From Maritimibacter alkaliphilus HTCC2654 (lineage in GTDB: Bacteria > Pseudomonadota > Alphaproteobacteria > Rhodobacterales > Rhodobacteraceae): a stretch of 64,000 nucleotides of DNA. The notes beneath the pieces are model-generated. The model searched no databases. It was not told the origin of the DNA and saw nothing but the letters and a program-made list of their open reading frames with translations. The number at the start of each line of letters is the position of its first letter. The stretch's first letter is position 1. Of this stretch, positions 18,279-28,453 are shown piece by piece. The stretch is taken from assembly GCF_000152805.1 (NCBI RefSeq), contig NZ_CH902578.1, positions 2,156,883 through 2,220,882 of the forward strand. Direction: 5' to 3'. Made by a program: the position numbers and the translations under genes.

Positions 18279-19528
18279 CCGATATTTACGGCGCAGCCCC
18301 CGCGGTGGAAGAACCGGAAGACAAGGCGGTCTACGCGGATTACGTCGACGGCACGGACCCGGTCATGCATCGCGTGTCGCTGGAACTGTCGCGGAGCCAT
18401 CTGAACATCATCATGCCCGATGGCGAACGTATCCTGTGGCCGCTGGACGAGGTGCGCGCGCTGAAGGATCAGGCCTATTCCGATGGGGTGGTTCTGGCGC
18501 AGGGCTTCGACGACATGGCGCGGCTCAAGGTCGACAACCCCTTCGTGGCCAAGGAACTGCGCGCGGTCGCGCCACGGCTCAACCGGGCGCAGCCGGTGAC
18601 GAACTGGGGCAGGATCGGCGCCTGGGCCAGTGGTGCGGTGGCGAGCGTCGCGCTCATCATCTTCGTGCTGGTGCCGATCATGGCGGATCAACTTGCCACC
18701 TACCTGCCGCCCGAGGGCGAGCAGGCGCTGGGGGATGCCACGTTCGAGCAGATCCGGGGTGCCTTGGGGCGTGAGAACGCCGCGGTCAGGCTGTGCGAGG
18801 ATTCGGACGGGCTTGCCGCTATCGACGCGATGGTGGATCGGCTGGCCCCGGACGACGACCTGCCCTATCCCGTTCGCATCGCCGTGCTGGACCATGAACT
18901 CGTCAACGCCTTCGCCCTGCCCGGCGGGCGCGTGATCCTGTTCCGGGGGCTGATCGACGAGGCGGAGAACCCCGAAGAGGTCGCTTCGATCCTCGCGCAC
19001 GAGATTGGGCATGTCGTGAACCGCGATCCGACCCGCGATGCGCTGCGGTCGGCCGGGTCCATCGGCGTGCTGGGTCTGCTCTTCGGCGATTTCGCGGGCG
19101 GGACGGTTGTGCTGATGCTCGCCAACCAGCTTATCAACGCCAAGTATTCGCAGGCCGCCGAAACCGGGGCTGACGACTATGCCCACGACCTGATGCGTGA
19201 CGCGGGCCTCGACCCCGCAGCACTCGGCACGATCTTTCAGCGGCTGATGGACGAATACGGCGACGCCGAAGGGATCGCGGCCCATTTCGCCTCGCACCCG
19301 CAGATGATCCGCCGGATCGAAAGCGCGCAGGCGGCGTCCGAGGGCGGCGAATACGGCCTGCCGGTCATCACCGAAGCCCAGTGGCAGGACATGCGCAGCA
19401 TGTGCGGCGATAGCCATGCCGAACAGGACGCGCCCGAGGACGATGAAAACGGCGGAGGACGGATCGAACGCCGGGTGGACGAGCCCGATGCGGGGCGCGG
19501 CGGCGGCACGCTCGGCGGCGAGAACTGA
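18275..19528 (+). CDS. M48-family metalloprotease, membrane-anchored
   Basis: Zinc protease of 417 residues. A single membrane helix lies near residues 122-142 (AVASVALIIFVLVPIMA), preceded by a roughly 110-residue domain that is not part of the peptidase. The peptidase domain has SILAHEIGHVVNRD, with the HEIGH zinc/catalytic motif near residue 242, and the third-ligand region ETGADDYAHDLM about 60 residues later. Homologues such as HtpX or BepA act in envelope quality control. It starts at a TTG overlapping the DUF898 gene stop, and the two are a unit. Confidence 0.9.
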   Translation: MTDIYGAAPAVEEPEDKAVYADYVDGTDPVMHRVSLELSRSHLNIIMPDGERILWPLDEVRALKDQAYSDGVVLAQGFDDMARLKVDNPFVAKELRAVAPRLNRAQPVTNWGRIGAWASGAVASVALIIFVLVPIMADQLATYLPPEGEQALGDATFEQIRGALGRENAAVRLCEDSDGLAAIDAMVDRLAPDDDLPYPVRIAVLDHELVNAFALPGGRVILFRGLIDEAENPEEVASILAHEIGHVVNRDPTRDALRSAGSIGVLGLLFGDFAGGTVVLMLANQLINAKYSQAAETGADDYAHDLMRDAGLDPAALGTIFQRLMDEYGDAEGIAAHFASHPQMIRRIESAQAASEGGEYGLPVITEAQWQDMRSMCGDSHAEQDAPEDDENGGGRIERRVDEPDAGRGGGTLGGEN

Positions 19529-19538
19529 GCGCGGGCCG

Positions 19539-20339
19539 ATGCGGATCATGTCTTTGAACAGTTGGGGCGGCACCCTGTGGGACAGCCTGCTTCCCTATCT
19601 GCGCGACGAATCCCCGGATGTGCTGTGCCTGCAAGAGGTCGTGCATTCCCCGGCCTCGCCGCGCGACTGGCTGATCTACCGCGACGGCGATCACGTGCTC
19701 GACCAACGCGCGAACCTGCTTCGTGACGTGACCGGGGCGCTGCCCGACCACGTTCCGCTGTTCTGCCCGGCTGCGCGCGGCACACTGTGGGACGGGGACG
19801 ACCCGGTGCCGTCGTTCTGGGGTCTCGCGACCTTCGTTCACCGCGATCTGCCCATCGTCGGGCAGGTGCAGGGTTTCGTTCACAAGGGGTTCGAGGCAAA
19901 CGGGTTCGGAGAGCACCCACGCTCGCGCAGCGGCCATGCCGTCAGGGTCTGGGACGACCGGCTGGACCGGGGCGTGAGCATCGCCCAGATGCACGGGCTG
20001 CGCGACCTTGCGGGCAAGATGGACACGCCGGAGCGCGCGGTGCAGGCGCGTCGGTTCCTTGGGCTGCTTCGCGCCGTGGCCGAGCCGGGGGACGCCACGG
20101 TCCTATGCGGCGATTTCAACGTCGAACCGGGCAGCGAGACATTGAGCTATCTGGCCGACGAGGGGTTCGACGAGCTGGTGACCGGCGGGGGGCACCCGAC
20201 CACCCGGACCAGCCATTACCCGAAGCCGGGGCGGTTCGCCGATTACATGCTGGTCGGCCCTGACACCCGGCCCGCCGCGTTCGAGGTGGTGCGCGACCCC
20301 GAAGTGTCAGACCACTGCCCGCTGGTGCTGACGCTTTAG
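19539..20339 (+). CDS. Endonuclease/exonuclease/phosphatase-family protein
   Basis: A 266-residue protein of the DNase I/exonuclease III fold. Markers are MRIMSLNSWGG at the N-terminus, LCLQEVV (metal-binding Glu), CGDFNVEPGS and the final SDHCPLVLTL (catalytic Asp-His). Members hydrolyse phosphodiesters or phosphates in nucleic acids, phospholipids or inositol phosphates; the substrate here is not evident. Translation most likely starts at the ATG at 19539, ten bases after the M48 gene, so it may belong to the same operon. Its end overlaps the convergent P450 gene by four bases. Confidence 0.9.
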   Translation: MRIMSLNSWGGTLWDSLLPYLRDESPDVLCLQEVVHSPASPRDWLIYRDGDHVLDQRANLLRDVTGALPDHVPLFCPAARGTLWDGDDPVPSFWGLATFVHRDLPIVGQVQGFVHKGFEANGFGEHPRSRSGHAVRVWDDRLDRGVSIAQMHGLRDLAGKMDTPERAVQARRFLGLLRAVAEPGDATVLCGDFNVEPGSETLSYLADEGFDELVTGGGHPTTRTSHYPKPGRFADYMLVGPDTRPAAFEVVRDPEVSDHCPLVLTL

Positions 20340-21697
20340 ACGGGTTCCACGTCCAGCCAGACACCGCCCTTGGGCCGCAGCGACAGGATCATGACCGGTT
20401 CGGGATCGCGGCCCGGAATTGCGGTGAACCGGAACCGGGCCAGCATCGTGGCCAGCACGATCACCGCCTCCTGCATCGCGAAATCCATGCCGAGGCACAC
20501 GCGCGGCCCCGCGCCGAACGGCAGGAAGGCGTAGCGGTCGATGGCCTTGGGGTCCGCGAACCGGTCGGGATCGAACCCGTTCGGATCGTCCCACAACACC
20601 TCGGACCGGTGCAGCGCGTAGAACGGCAGGAGCATGACGTCGCCTGCGCGCACCTCGCGGTCGCGAAGCTGGTCGGGTTTCATCGCCGTGCGCGACAGGA
20701 TCGCGACGGGTGGATACAGGCGCATCGTCTCAAGCAGGATCTGCCGAATGTAGGGCAGGTTCGCGACATCTTCGGCCCCGGCGGGGCGGTCGCCCAGCAC
20801 CTCACGCGCCTCGGTCCGCGCCCGCTCCTGAACCGCCGGATCGAAGGCCACGAGGTAAAGCGCCCAAGACAGCGTCAATGCGGTCGTCTCATGCCCGGCG
20901 ACGAGGAAGGTGAGCAGGTTGTCCCGCAATTCTTCCGCTGTCATGGTCCGCCCCGTCTCGGGGTCCGAGGCCCCGATGAGCAGGTCGAGCAAGGGCGGCG
21001 GATCGGCAGGCTCGCGGCCCATCCGCGCCTCGACCGCCTTGTCGGTGGCGCGGATCAGATCTGCGATGATCGCCTTTCCCACCACCCGCTTGGGGCGCGG
21101 CACGAAGGCGGGCACCTTGAGAATGTCGAGGAGCGAGGCTTTGCCCGCCGTTTCCAGATACCTGTCGATGGCACGATGCGCGACTTCGCGCGGAATCGCC
21201 GTATCCTCGGACATCGACACGGCCGCGATCACCTCGAACGCGGTCTGAAGCATCTCCTGATACATGTCCTGCCGCCCCGGTCTGGCGGCAATCCGCCGAC
21301 ACGACGCCTCGGCCGCCTCGGTCATCACGGGCGTGAGCGCGGTCAGGTTGCGCGGGGCAAAGACCGGCATCGCGGCGCGCCGCTGCCATCGCCAATGCGC
21401 GCCTTCGGCAAGGAACAGACCGTTGCCGAGCGCGGGCCGCAGCATCGCCTGCGCCTCTTCGCTTTTCGGGTAATCCGCCGCCGCATCCTTTAAAATCCGC
21501 TTCAAAGACGGGGGATCCATGACCATGTGGAACCGCCGAACGACATGGCCGGAGACGATGGCCTGGGTGAAGGCGATCTTGGGCAGGAGCGCCAGCGCAT
21601 TGCCCTGCATCGCGCGAACGGCCTCCAGAAAGCGCCGCGGGCGTTCGGGGACCGGGACCGCGACGGGTTTGCGTTCGGGGGGCTGATCGAGCGTCAT
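20336..21697 (-). CDS. Cytochrome P450
   Basis: A 453-residue soluble bacterial P450. It has the I-helix oxygen-activation motif AGHETT, the K-helix ETMRLYPP, and the haem loop FGAGPRVCLG with the thiolate Cys near residue 400. P450s insert oxygen into C-H bonds using electrons from partner redox proteins; no ferredoxin or reductase gene is adjacent. The substrate is unknown. The overall pattern resembles the CYP4/CYP102-like group of bacterial P450s, judging by PFGAGPRVCLGMDFAMQE. ATG at 21697. Confidence 0.93.
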   Translation of the reverse strand: MTLDQPPERKPVAVPVPERPRRFLEAVRAMQGNALALLPKIAFTQAIVSGHVVRRFHMVMDPPSLKRILKDAAADYPKSEEAQAMLRPALGNGLFLAEGAHWRWQRRAAMPVFAPRNLTALTPVMTEAAEASCRRIAARPGRQDMYQEMLQTAFEVIAAVSMSEDTAIPREVAHRAIDRYLETAGKASLLDILKVPAFVPRPKRVVGKAIIADLIRATDKAVEARMGREPADPPPLLDLLIGASDPETGRTMTAEELRDNLLTFLVAGHETTALTLSWALYLVAFDPAVQERARTEAREVLGDRPAGAEDVANLPYIRQILLETMRLYPPVAILSRTAMKPDQLRDREVRAGDVMLLPFYALHRSEVLWDDPNGFDPDRFADPKAIDRYAFLPFGAGPRVCLGMDFAMQEAVIVLATMLARFRFTAIPGRDPEPVMILSLRPKGGVWLDVEPV

Positions 21698-21795
21698 GGC
21701 GTGAGTTTCGCGCCGATGCGCCGGGCAAGCAAGGTCGTGAATTGAACAACCCCGTCCCAGCGGGTATGCACGAGTGAATCTTTTGAGGAGTGAGC

Positions 21796-22551
21796 ATGCC
21801 CCGCCTGACGACTTTCGCCGCCCTGGCCGCCGCCGCGCTTTCCGTTTCGGCCTGTGCCAAAACCGACGATCTCGCACAGGTGCCCGAACCGATGGGGCGC
21901 TTCCTGCTTGGCCATACCGTCACCGTGGTCGAAGAACCCGAGATCGGCCCGTTTTCGCGCGAAGCGACCGACGAGGCGTGGGAAACCGCGATCAACTTCG
22001 CGATGGAAGAGCGTTTCGGGCGTTGGGACGGCGACAAGTATTTCCACATCGCGACCAAGGTGGACGGCTACGCGCTCGCCATGATCGGGGTGCCCGTGGT
22101 GTTCACGCCGAAATCGGTGCTGATCGCATCCGTCACGATCTGGGATGATGAAAAGGGTGCGCCGGTCACGGACGACCCCAAGATCTTCACCGTGTCCGAG
22201 GAACTGTCGCCCGAGGCGCTGATCGGCACCGGCCTGACCAAGACCGCCGACGAACAGATGCTGTCGTTGGCCCGCTCTCTCGCCAAGTCAGTGCAGGAAT
22301 ACATGATGGAGAACATCGCGTGGTTCGGTGACGCCTCGCTCATGGACCCGGCGACCACCTCCGCAGGTACGCCTGCCGCGACCGCGGGCACAGTCCCGCC
22401 GCAGTTCGCGCGGGTGAAAGAAGGGGCCGAAGGGGCCGTTCTGGAAGGCGGCGAAGAGGTCGGCGGCACGTCGTCGGGCGTTCGCAGCGAAACCCCCGGC
22501 GGGGTCGAGACGACGACGACCGGCACCACGGTGGTCGAGTCCTCTTCCTGA
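21796..22551 (+). CDS. Predicted lipoprotein, hypothetical, 251 aa
   Basis: The N-terminus (MPRLTTFAALAAAALSVSACAK) has a lipobox SAC, so the product should be lipid-anchored. The central domain of about 140 residues is unassigned. The last 60 residues are Thr/Gly/Glu-rich low complexity (VETTTTGTTVVESSS). ATG 21796 is preferred over a GTG six bases upstream because the GAGGAG ribosome site sits six bases before the ATG. A short hairpin (ACGCGG...CCGCGT) lies just after the stop. Function unknown. Confidence 0.75.
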   Translation: MPRLTTFAALAAAALSVSACAKTDDLAQVPEPMGRFLLGHTVTVVEEPEIGPFSREATDEAWETAINFAMEERFGRWDGDKYFHIATKVDGYALAMIGVPVVFTPKSVLIASVTIWDDEKGAPVTDDPKIFTVSEELSPEALIGTGLTKTADEQMLSLARSLAKSVQEYMMENIAWFGDASLMDPATTSAGTPAATAGTVPPQFARVKEGAEGAVLEGGEEVGGTSSGVRSETPGGVETTTTGTTVVESSS

Positions 22552-22754
22552 TCCCGACGCGGCGGAATTCCGCGTTTCGTCAGACCTTTGCCGCGGGGGC
22601 CGTGGCCCCGTCGGCAAGAAATGCGCCTGCGTCGCCACGTGAGGCTCGCGTGGGCACCATGTGCGCTTGATTTTCCCGGATTCATTGGCTACTTGCCCCC
22701 CGTATCATGAATCGGACCCGTGTTGGGTTCCTTTACAGACGAGGCGTATGGCCA

Positions 22755-23930
<1,176 letters not shown>

Positions 23931-23952
23931 TCGGCACTGCCGTTTGAGATCG

Positions 23953-23982
23953 AAAGGGTCGCCTTCGGGCGGCCCTTTTTCT
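23953..23982 (+). terminator. Intrinsic terminator of tuf
   Basis: AAAGGGTCGCC and GGCGGCCCTTT pair around a TTCG tetraloop (one G-T pair), followed by a T-run. It lies 22 bases after the tuf stop. Confidence 0.9.
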
Positions 23983-24045
23983 TTGTCGGGCGACGGAAAG
24001 GCGCCCCGGCACCGTTTGACCCCTGTCCAACCGCAGGGTCGTCAC

Positions 24046-24174
24046 ATGAAACCGCTTGTTCTCGCCTACGCCACAGCTGGGTTGCTCATGGCCGCTGCCC
24101 TGCATCACACCGATGCGGTCATGGGGTCCGCCGCCGGCCCGGCCGAAACGCGCGCGGCGACGGCCTCGCGTTGA
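24046..24174 (+). CDS. Possible small secreted or membrane protein, 42 aa
   Basis: A short frame starting MKPLVLAYATAGLLMAAALHH, which looks like a signal peptide or single membrane helix, then an Ala-rich tail. A weak AGGG ribosome site lies about ten bases before the ATG. It fills the gap between tuf and the transporter gene. With 42 residues and no recognisable family it could be spurious. Confidence 0.35.
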   Translation: MKPLVLAYATAGLLMAAALHHTDAVMGSAAGPAETRAATASR

Positions 24175-24220
24175 CGCCCGACCCCTTCCCTTTTCCGCCC
24201 CGGCCCCACATTCTGCGGCC

Positions 24221-25216
24221 ATGACCGGAACCCACATCACCTACGCCCACGTCCTGAATGGCCCCGACAAGGGCCGCGCCATAACCGAGGAGGAGATGCG
24301 GCATGTGCTGAAGGACGACACGCTGGGCTGGGTGCATATCGACGGCAACCACCCGGATGCCGAGGCGTGGATCGGCGAGCACCTCGACTATCTCGACCCG
24401 CAGGCGGTCGAGGCGCTGGTCGACCGGGCATCGCGCCCCCGGCTGACGCGGCTGGGCGATGGGCTGATGATCATTCTGCGCGCGATCAACTTCAACGAGG
24501 GCGCGGATCCCGAAGACATGATCTCGTTGCGGATCTGGGCCGATGCGCACCGGATCGTCACCGTGTCCCTGCGCCGCGTGCGCGCGATCGAGCGGCTGGA
24601 TGCGCGGCTTTCGCTGGGCGAAGGGCCCGAGACGACGGGCGCCTTCCTCGTCACGCTGATCGAAGACCTCACCGGCAAGATCGGCGATTTCCAGACCGAT
24701 CTGGACGCCAAGGCCGAGGCGCTGGAAGAGCAGATCATCGCAGAGAGCGGCGACCACCTGCGCGGCGAGGTCGTGAACCTGCGGCTTCAGGTCATCGCGG
24801 CACGGCGCTTTCTCGGCCCGCAGCGGGACGTGATCCGCGCGATTGCCGAAAGCGACAACCCGGTGATCGATGCCGAGACGCACCGCGAGATCGAGGAAGA
24901 GGCGCTGAAGATGACGCGGATCGTCGAAGACCTCGACGAGTTGCGCGATCAGGCGATGATCCTGCGCGAAGAACTGTCGGGACAGCTTTCGGACCGACTG
25001 AACCGCAACATGTTCGTCATGTCGGTCGTCTCGGTCATCTTCCTGCCGCTCGGGTTCCTCACCGGCCTGTTCGGCGTGAACGTGGGTGGGATGCCCGGAG
25101 TGAACGATGGCGATGCGTTCTATTGGCTGGTGGGCTGGCTGTCGCTGTTGGTCGGTATTCTGGTCTTTTTCCTGTGGCGCGTGCGCTGGATCAGGTTCAG
25201 CAGGCGCAGGCGCTGA
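24221..25216 (+). CDS. zntB: CorA-family divalent cation transporter, ZntB-like
   Basis: A 331-residue protein with a large cytoplasmic N-terminal domain, a long helical stalk (about residues 140-260) and two C-terminal membrane helices. The pore motif is GVNVGGMPG (near residue 286), the form typical of the ZntB branch, in place of the CorA YGMNF. ZntB moves zinc and related ions; the direction (efflux or uptake) is debated for the family. Start at ATG 24221; the frame upstream is open but not conserved. Confidence 0.9.
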   Translation: MTGTHITYAHVLNGPDKGRAITEEEMRHVLKDDTLGWVHIDGNHPDAEAWIGEHLDYLDPQAVEALVDRASRPRLTRLGDGLMIILRAINFNEGADPEDMISLRIWADAHRIVTVSLRRVRAIERLDARLSLGEGPETTGAFLVTLIEDLTGKIGDFQTDLDAKAEALEEQIIAESGDHLRGEVVNLRLQVIAARRFLGPQRDVIRAIAESDNPVIDAETHREIEEEALKMTRIVEDLDELRDQAMILREELSGQLSDRLNRNMFVMSVVSVIFLPLGFLTGLFGVNVGGMPGVNDGDAFYWLVGWLSLLVGILVFFLWRVRWIRFSRRRR

Positions 25217-25289
25217 GGCGGCGCGTTAACCTCTGGTAACTTGGATAATCTTTCGTTTTTCAATGGGTTGTGACGTTCTCATCATTCCA

Positions 25290-25311
25290 GAATACTAGTA
25301 TTCTAGTATCC
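25290..25311. promoter_or_regulatory. AT-rich palindrome upstream of the HAD hydrolase gene
   Basis: A perfect 14-base palindrome GAATACTAGTATTC at 25290-25303 is followed by a partial third copy of the half-site (CTAGTATCC). It stands out in an AT-rich pocket between zntB and the HAD gene and could be an operator. No regulator is identified. Confidence 0.4.
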
Positions 25312-25368
25312 TGTCCGGGACGCCCCATTCGCCCTTCCCTTCCTCACCGCCTGCCCTAGGCTCACCTC

Positions 25369-26007
25369 ATGACAGACCCGACACTCCCCCGCCCCGAAGC
25401 CGTGATTTTCGATATCGGCAACGTGCTCATCACATGGCAGCCGGAGGATCGGTACGACGAGATGATCGGGCGCGCGCGGCGCGAGGCGATGTTCGCGACC
25501 GTGGATCTGCACGCCATGAACGAACGCTTCGACCGGGGGGAGGTGTTTCGCGACGTGGTGCAAGAAACCGCCGAAACCTATCCCGAATTCCGCGACGAGA
25601 TCCTGATGTGGCATGACCGCTGGCTCGACCTTGCCCGCCCGCCGATCGACCATTCCGTCCGGCTCCTGCGGGCGCTGCGTGCCAAGGGCGTGCCGGTCTT
25701 CGCGCTCACGAATTTCGGGATCGACAGCTTCGCCCTGTCCGAGGCGCGCGATACGTTTCTGACAGAGTTCGACCGGCGCTATATCTCGGGCCACATGGGC
25801 GTGACCAAGCCGGACCCGCGCATCTACGAGATGGTCGAGGACGATTGCGGGATCGCGCCCGAGCGCCTGCTTTTTACCGACGACAGGCCGGACAACATCG
25901 CCACGGCGGCCCGGCGCGGGTGGCAGGTGCATCTGTTCGAGGGCCCGAAAGGGTGGGCCGGCCGCCTTGTCGCAGCCGGCCTGCTGACGCCCGGTGAAGC
26001 GGCTTAG
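25369..26007 (+). CDS. HAD-superfamily hydrolase (subfamily IA)
   Basis: A 212-residue phosphatase-like protein. Motif I is VIFDIGNVL: the nucleophile Asp is present, while the second Asp of the usual DxDxT is Gly, as in YihX-type sugar-phosphate phosphatases. Motif II is FALTNF, motif III has Lys in GVTKPDPRIYE, and motif IV is LLFTDDRPDNI. It probably dephosphorylates small phosphorylated metabolites or dehalogenates small acids; the substrate is unknown. It is convergent with the AHSA1 gene and overlaps its end by four bases. Confidence 0.9.
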   Translation: MTDPTLPRPEAVIFDIGNVLITWQPEDRYDEMIGRARREAMFATVDLHAMNERFDRGEVFRDVVQETAETYPEFRDEILMWHDRWLDLARPPIDHSVRLLRALRAKGVPVFALTNFGIDSFALSEARDTFLTEFDRRYISGHMGVTKPDPRIYEMVEDDCGIAPERLLFTDDRPDNIATAARRGWQVHLFEGPKGWAGRLVAAGLLTPGEAA

Positions 26008-26474
26008 GCCAGTTCCAGCGCGTCGAGGTTCTTGTAGGAAATCTCCATCCCGTCGAGCATTCCGGTTTCCATCATCTCCCGGCGGGTCTGCGCGTCCGGC
26101 AGGGTCATGGTCACGACCATATGCGTCGCCTGACCCTTGGCTTTGAAAAGCGTCTCGACCAGATTGGGCGGGGTCGGGTCAGGCAGATACATCACCTCCT
26201 CCTGCAAGATGCGGTTCGGTTCGTCGAGTTCGAGAAAAGTCCCCGTGATCGTAAAGGTATAGTCGGCCGAGGAATGGACGATCCGATATGTGCCGCCTTC
26301 GGTCGCGTCGATCTCGCATTCGACCACGTTGAATGCGTCGTTACCGGACTGCCATTTCATGAGAAGGTCCGGCTCCATATGCGCGCGCCAGACGAGCGCG
26401 GTCGGGGCGTCGAAGTCGCGGGTGACGACGAGTTGCGTGTCGCCGATCAGTTCGAACGTCAGGGGTTTGGGCAT
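26004..26474 (-). CDS. SRPBCC / AHSA1-type START-like domain protein
   Basis: A 156-residue protein of the Bet v1/START fold. The pattern VTRDFDAPTALVWRAHMEPDLLMKWQSG near the N-terminus, given here as its flanking motifs VTRDFDAP and PDLLMKW, is typical of the AHSA1 (activator of Hsp90 ATPase-like) group of ligand-binding proteins in bacteria. It lies four bases after an ArsR-family gene; this regulator/AHSA1 pair is widespread in bacteria, with the regulator often controlling the pair. The ligand is unknown. Confidence 0.88.
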   Translation of the reverse strand: MPKPLTFELIGDTQLVVTRDFDAPTALVWRAHMEPDLLMKWQSGNDAFNVVECEIDATEGGTYRIVHSSADYTFTITGTFLELDEPNRILQEEVMYLPDPTPPNLVETLFKAKGQATHMVVTMTLPDAQTRREMMETGMLDGMEISYKNLDALELA

Positions 26475-26478
26475 CGTT

Positions 26479-26841
26479 TCAATCCTTTTTCAAATCCTGT
26501 TTCGCCATTTCTTCGGCCAGAACCGCGTCCAGCTGGTCGTAATTCGCGGTCATGGTCCGGCGCAGCCTGTCGAGCCATGCCTCCAGTTCCTCCAGCGTTC
26601 CCCCGGCCAGCCGGCAGGGGCGGCGCTGGCCGTCGATTCGCCGGGTGATAAGCCCGGCCTGTTCCAGCACCTTCAGGTGGTGCGAAATCGCGGGCTGGCT
26701 GATGTCGAAGGGGGCCGCGATTTCGCTGACCGTCATTTCGCCCTTCGCCAACCCGGCAAGGATCGCACGGCGTGTCGGGTCGGACAGCGCGGCAAAGGCC
26801 GTGTCCATGTCGGGGATTGCGCCTACTGATTCCATATCCAT
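26479..26841 (-). CDS. ArsR-family winged-helix transcriptional regulator
   Basis: A 120-residue regulator with the ArsR/SmtB winged helix: ALSDPTRRAILAGLAKGEMT, ISQPAISHHLKVLEQAGLI and a wing ending GQRRPCRLAG. The classical metal-binding ELCVCDL motif is absent, so it is probably not a metal sensor. It likely regulates itself and the AHSA1 gene downstream. The start codon has no obvious ribosome site; an AT-rich palindrome TTTATATAAA abuts it (26841-26850) and may be operator or promoter. An ATG six bases further in is an alternative start. Confidence 0.9.
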   Translation of the reverse strand: MDMESVGAIPDMDTAFAALSDPTRRAILAGLAKGEMTVSEIAAPFDISQPAISHHLKVLEQAGLITRRIDGQRRPCRLAGGTLEELEAWLDRLRRTMTANYDQLDAVLAEEMAKQDLKKD

Positions 26842-26939
26842 TTATATAAACAAACATTGATAAAAGGCAAGCCTCACGCAAAGGCGTTGCGTGCCGCCCC
26901 CGCAAACGGCACACTCACCGCCAAAAGCGAGCAGTATCC

Positions 26940-27860
26940 ATGGCTTGGTTCATCGTCGGAATTGTCGGCCTTATCGCCATCGCACCCTTCGTGCGCGAGT
27001 GGTTTCGCACGCCCGTCAGCGCCGCGCGGGGCGATGACGACGGGGGTTATGCCCAGTTGTCGGACGGCAAGACCTATTACCGCTGGTTCGGCGCACCGAC
27101 CTCGCATGTCATCGTGGTGATCCATGGGCTGACGACACCGCATTGGGTGTTCTCCGGCCTCGTGCGCGGCCTGAACCTTCTGGGCTACCAAGTCCTTGCC
27201 TATGACCTTTATGGGCGGGGGCTGTCGGATCGTCCCACAAACGCCCAGACGCCGCAGTTCTTCGTGAACCAGCTTGACGAGCTGCTTACCGAACAGGGGC
27301 TGGATGGTCCCGTCTCGCTCATGGGCTATTCGATGGGCGGGATCATCGCGGCCGCCTTCGCCACCGCCAATCCCGCCCGCGTGGATCGCGTCATTTTCCT
27401 CGCCACCGGCGGGATCGACTACACCCCCGGTCAGCCGCTTCGCCGGTGCGGCAACCTCGGCGTGATCGGCAACTGGCTCTGGCGGATCACCGGCCCCGGA
27501 TCGTTGCGACGGGCCGCCGCGCGGGATGCGTCACATCCGACCGTGATCCCCGACCTCGAAAAACGCATGGCGGACGAGACGGCGCGCCGCGGGTACCTGC
27601 GGTCGGTCCTGTCCGCACATCGTGAAACGCTGGCCATCGACCTTGAGAACCTGCACCGCGACCTCGGCAAGACCGGCATCCCCGTTCTGGCGATCTGGGC
27701 GGGCGACGATCAGGTGATCCCGCTGACCGCAATGGGCAAGATGACCCAGTGGAACCGCACCGCCCGCCACCACGTCGTCGAGGGCGTCGGCCACGCCCTG
27801 CCCCATGCCGCCCCGAACGAGATCATCACGGCGATCACCACCTTTTTCCGCGAAGTCTGA
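26940..27860 (+). CDS. Alpha/beta-hydrolase, N-terminally membrane-anchored
   Basis: A 306-residue protein whose first 20 residues (AWFIVGIVGLIAIAPFV) form a membrane anchor or uncleaved signal. The alpha/beta-hydrolase domain follows: IHGLTTPHW oxyanion region, nucleophile elbow GYSMGG, an acidic residue in AIWAGDDQVIP and the catalytic His in GVGHALPH. It probably acts as an esterase or lipase at the membrane; the substrate is unknown. It is convergent with the next gene, with three bases between them. Confidence 0.9.
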   Translation: MAWFIVGIVGLIAIAPFVREWFRTPVSAARGDDDGGYAQLSDGKTYYRWFGAPTSHVIVVIHGLTTPHWVFSGLVRGLNLLGYQVLAYDLYGRGLSDRPTNAQTPQFFVNQLDELLTEQGLDGPVSLMGYSMGGIIAAAFATANPARVDRVIFLATGGIDYTPGQPLRRCGNLGVIGNWLWRITGPGSLRRAAARDASHPTVIPDLEKRMADETARRGYLRSVLSAHRETLAIDLENLHRDLGKTGIPVLAIWAGDDQVIPLTAMGKMTQWNRTARHHVVEGVGHALPHAAPNEIITAITTFFREV

Positions 27861-27863
27861 ACC

Positions 27864-28316
27864 TCAGAGCCTGCGCACGACGGTGTCGAGGCTCGCGGCC
27901 TCCCGATGCCTGTGCCGGCGGGTGTAGACATAGGCCGCGAAACGCGCCGTGAACCATTCCATCCGGTCCGCTTCGATGACGATCTTGTCGGTCCAGATGC
28001 AGCCCGTGCCGCTGGGCTGGATCGACAACGTATGATCCCAACGCTTGACCTGCGCATTGTGCTCACGGCTCTGGATCACCCGCGAGTCCCGGTCGAGGAG
28101 TTCGACGAACATCGTATGGCCGGGGTTCTTCATGATGCCGAAAAGCGTGATGTCGACCACATAGGTCTCGCCCTCGCGCACCACGTCGTCGGGCAGACCC
28201 TCATACCGCGCGATCCCCTTCATCGCGTCGACCATCTCCGAGAAATGGATCGCCTCGGCAAAGACCGTGTCGGCATCGCGTGGGTAATGGGCGGTGACGG
28301 TAATCTGGCGGGTCAT
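27864..28316 (-). CDS. SRPBCC-fold protein, 150 aa
   Basis: A START/Bet v1-like single-domain protein (ITVTAHYPRDADTVFAEAIHF at the start). It has no catalytic residues that I can identify and probably binds a hydrophobic ligand. The ATG at 28316 sits after a GGGAACCGCCC stretch. The frame reads further upstream but has no similarity there. It lies downstream of rpsU on the same strand but 137 bases away. Confidence 0.75.
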   Translation of the reverse strand: MTRQITVTAHYPRDADTVFAEAIHFSEMVDAMKGIARYEGLPDDVVREGETYVVDITLFGIMKNPGHTMFVELLDRDSRVIQSREHNAQVKRWDHTLSIQPSGTGCIWTDKIVIEADRMEWFTARFAAYVYTRRHRHREAASLDTVVRRL

Positions 28317-28453
28317 GGGCGGTTCCCTGTCGAAATGCAGCGGCAGAAAACGCCGCCCCGCCGCGAACCGCAACCCCGGAAACGACAAACCCCCGGGCGG
28401 GTGCCACGGGGGTCGTCTGGTCAGCAAACCGACCTGCTTCGCGTCGGAGAGGC

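Noticed and set aside
22552..22754. A tRNA or riboswitch upstream of tuf
   Set aside because: Hairpins exist (for example near 22589-22614), but no cloverleaf, anticodon arm or known aptamer could be traced.
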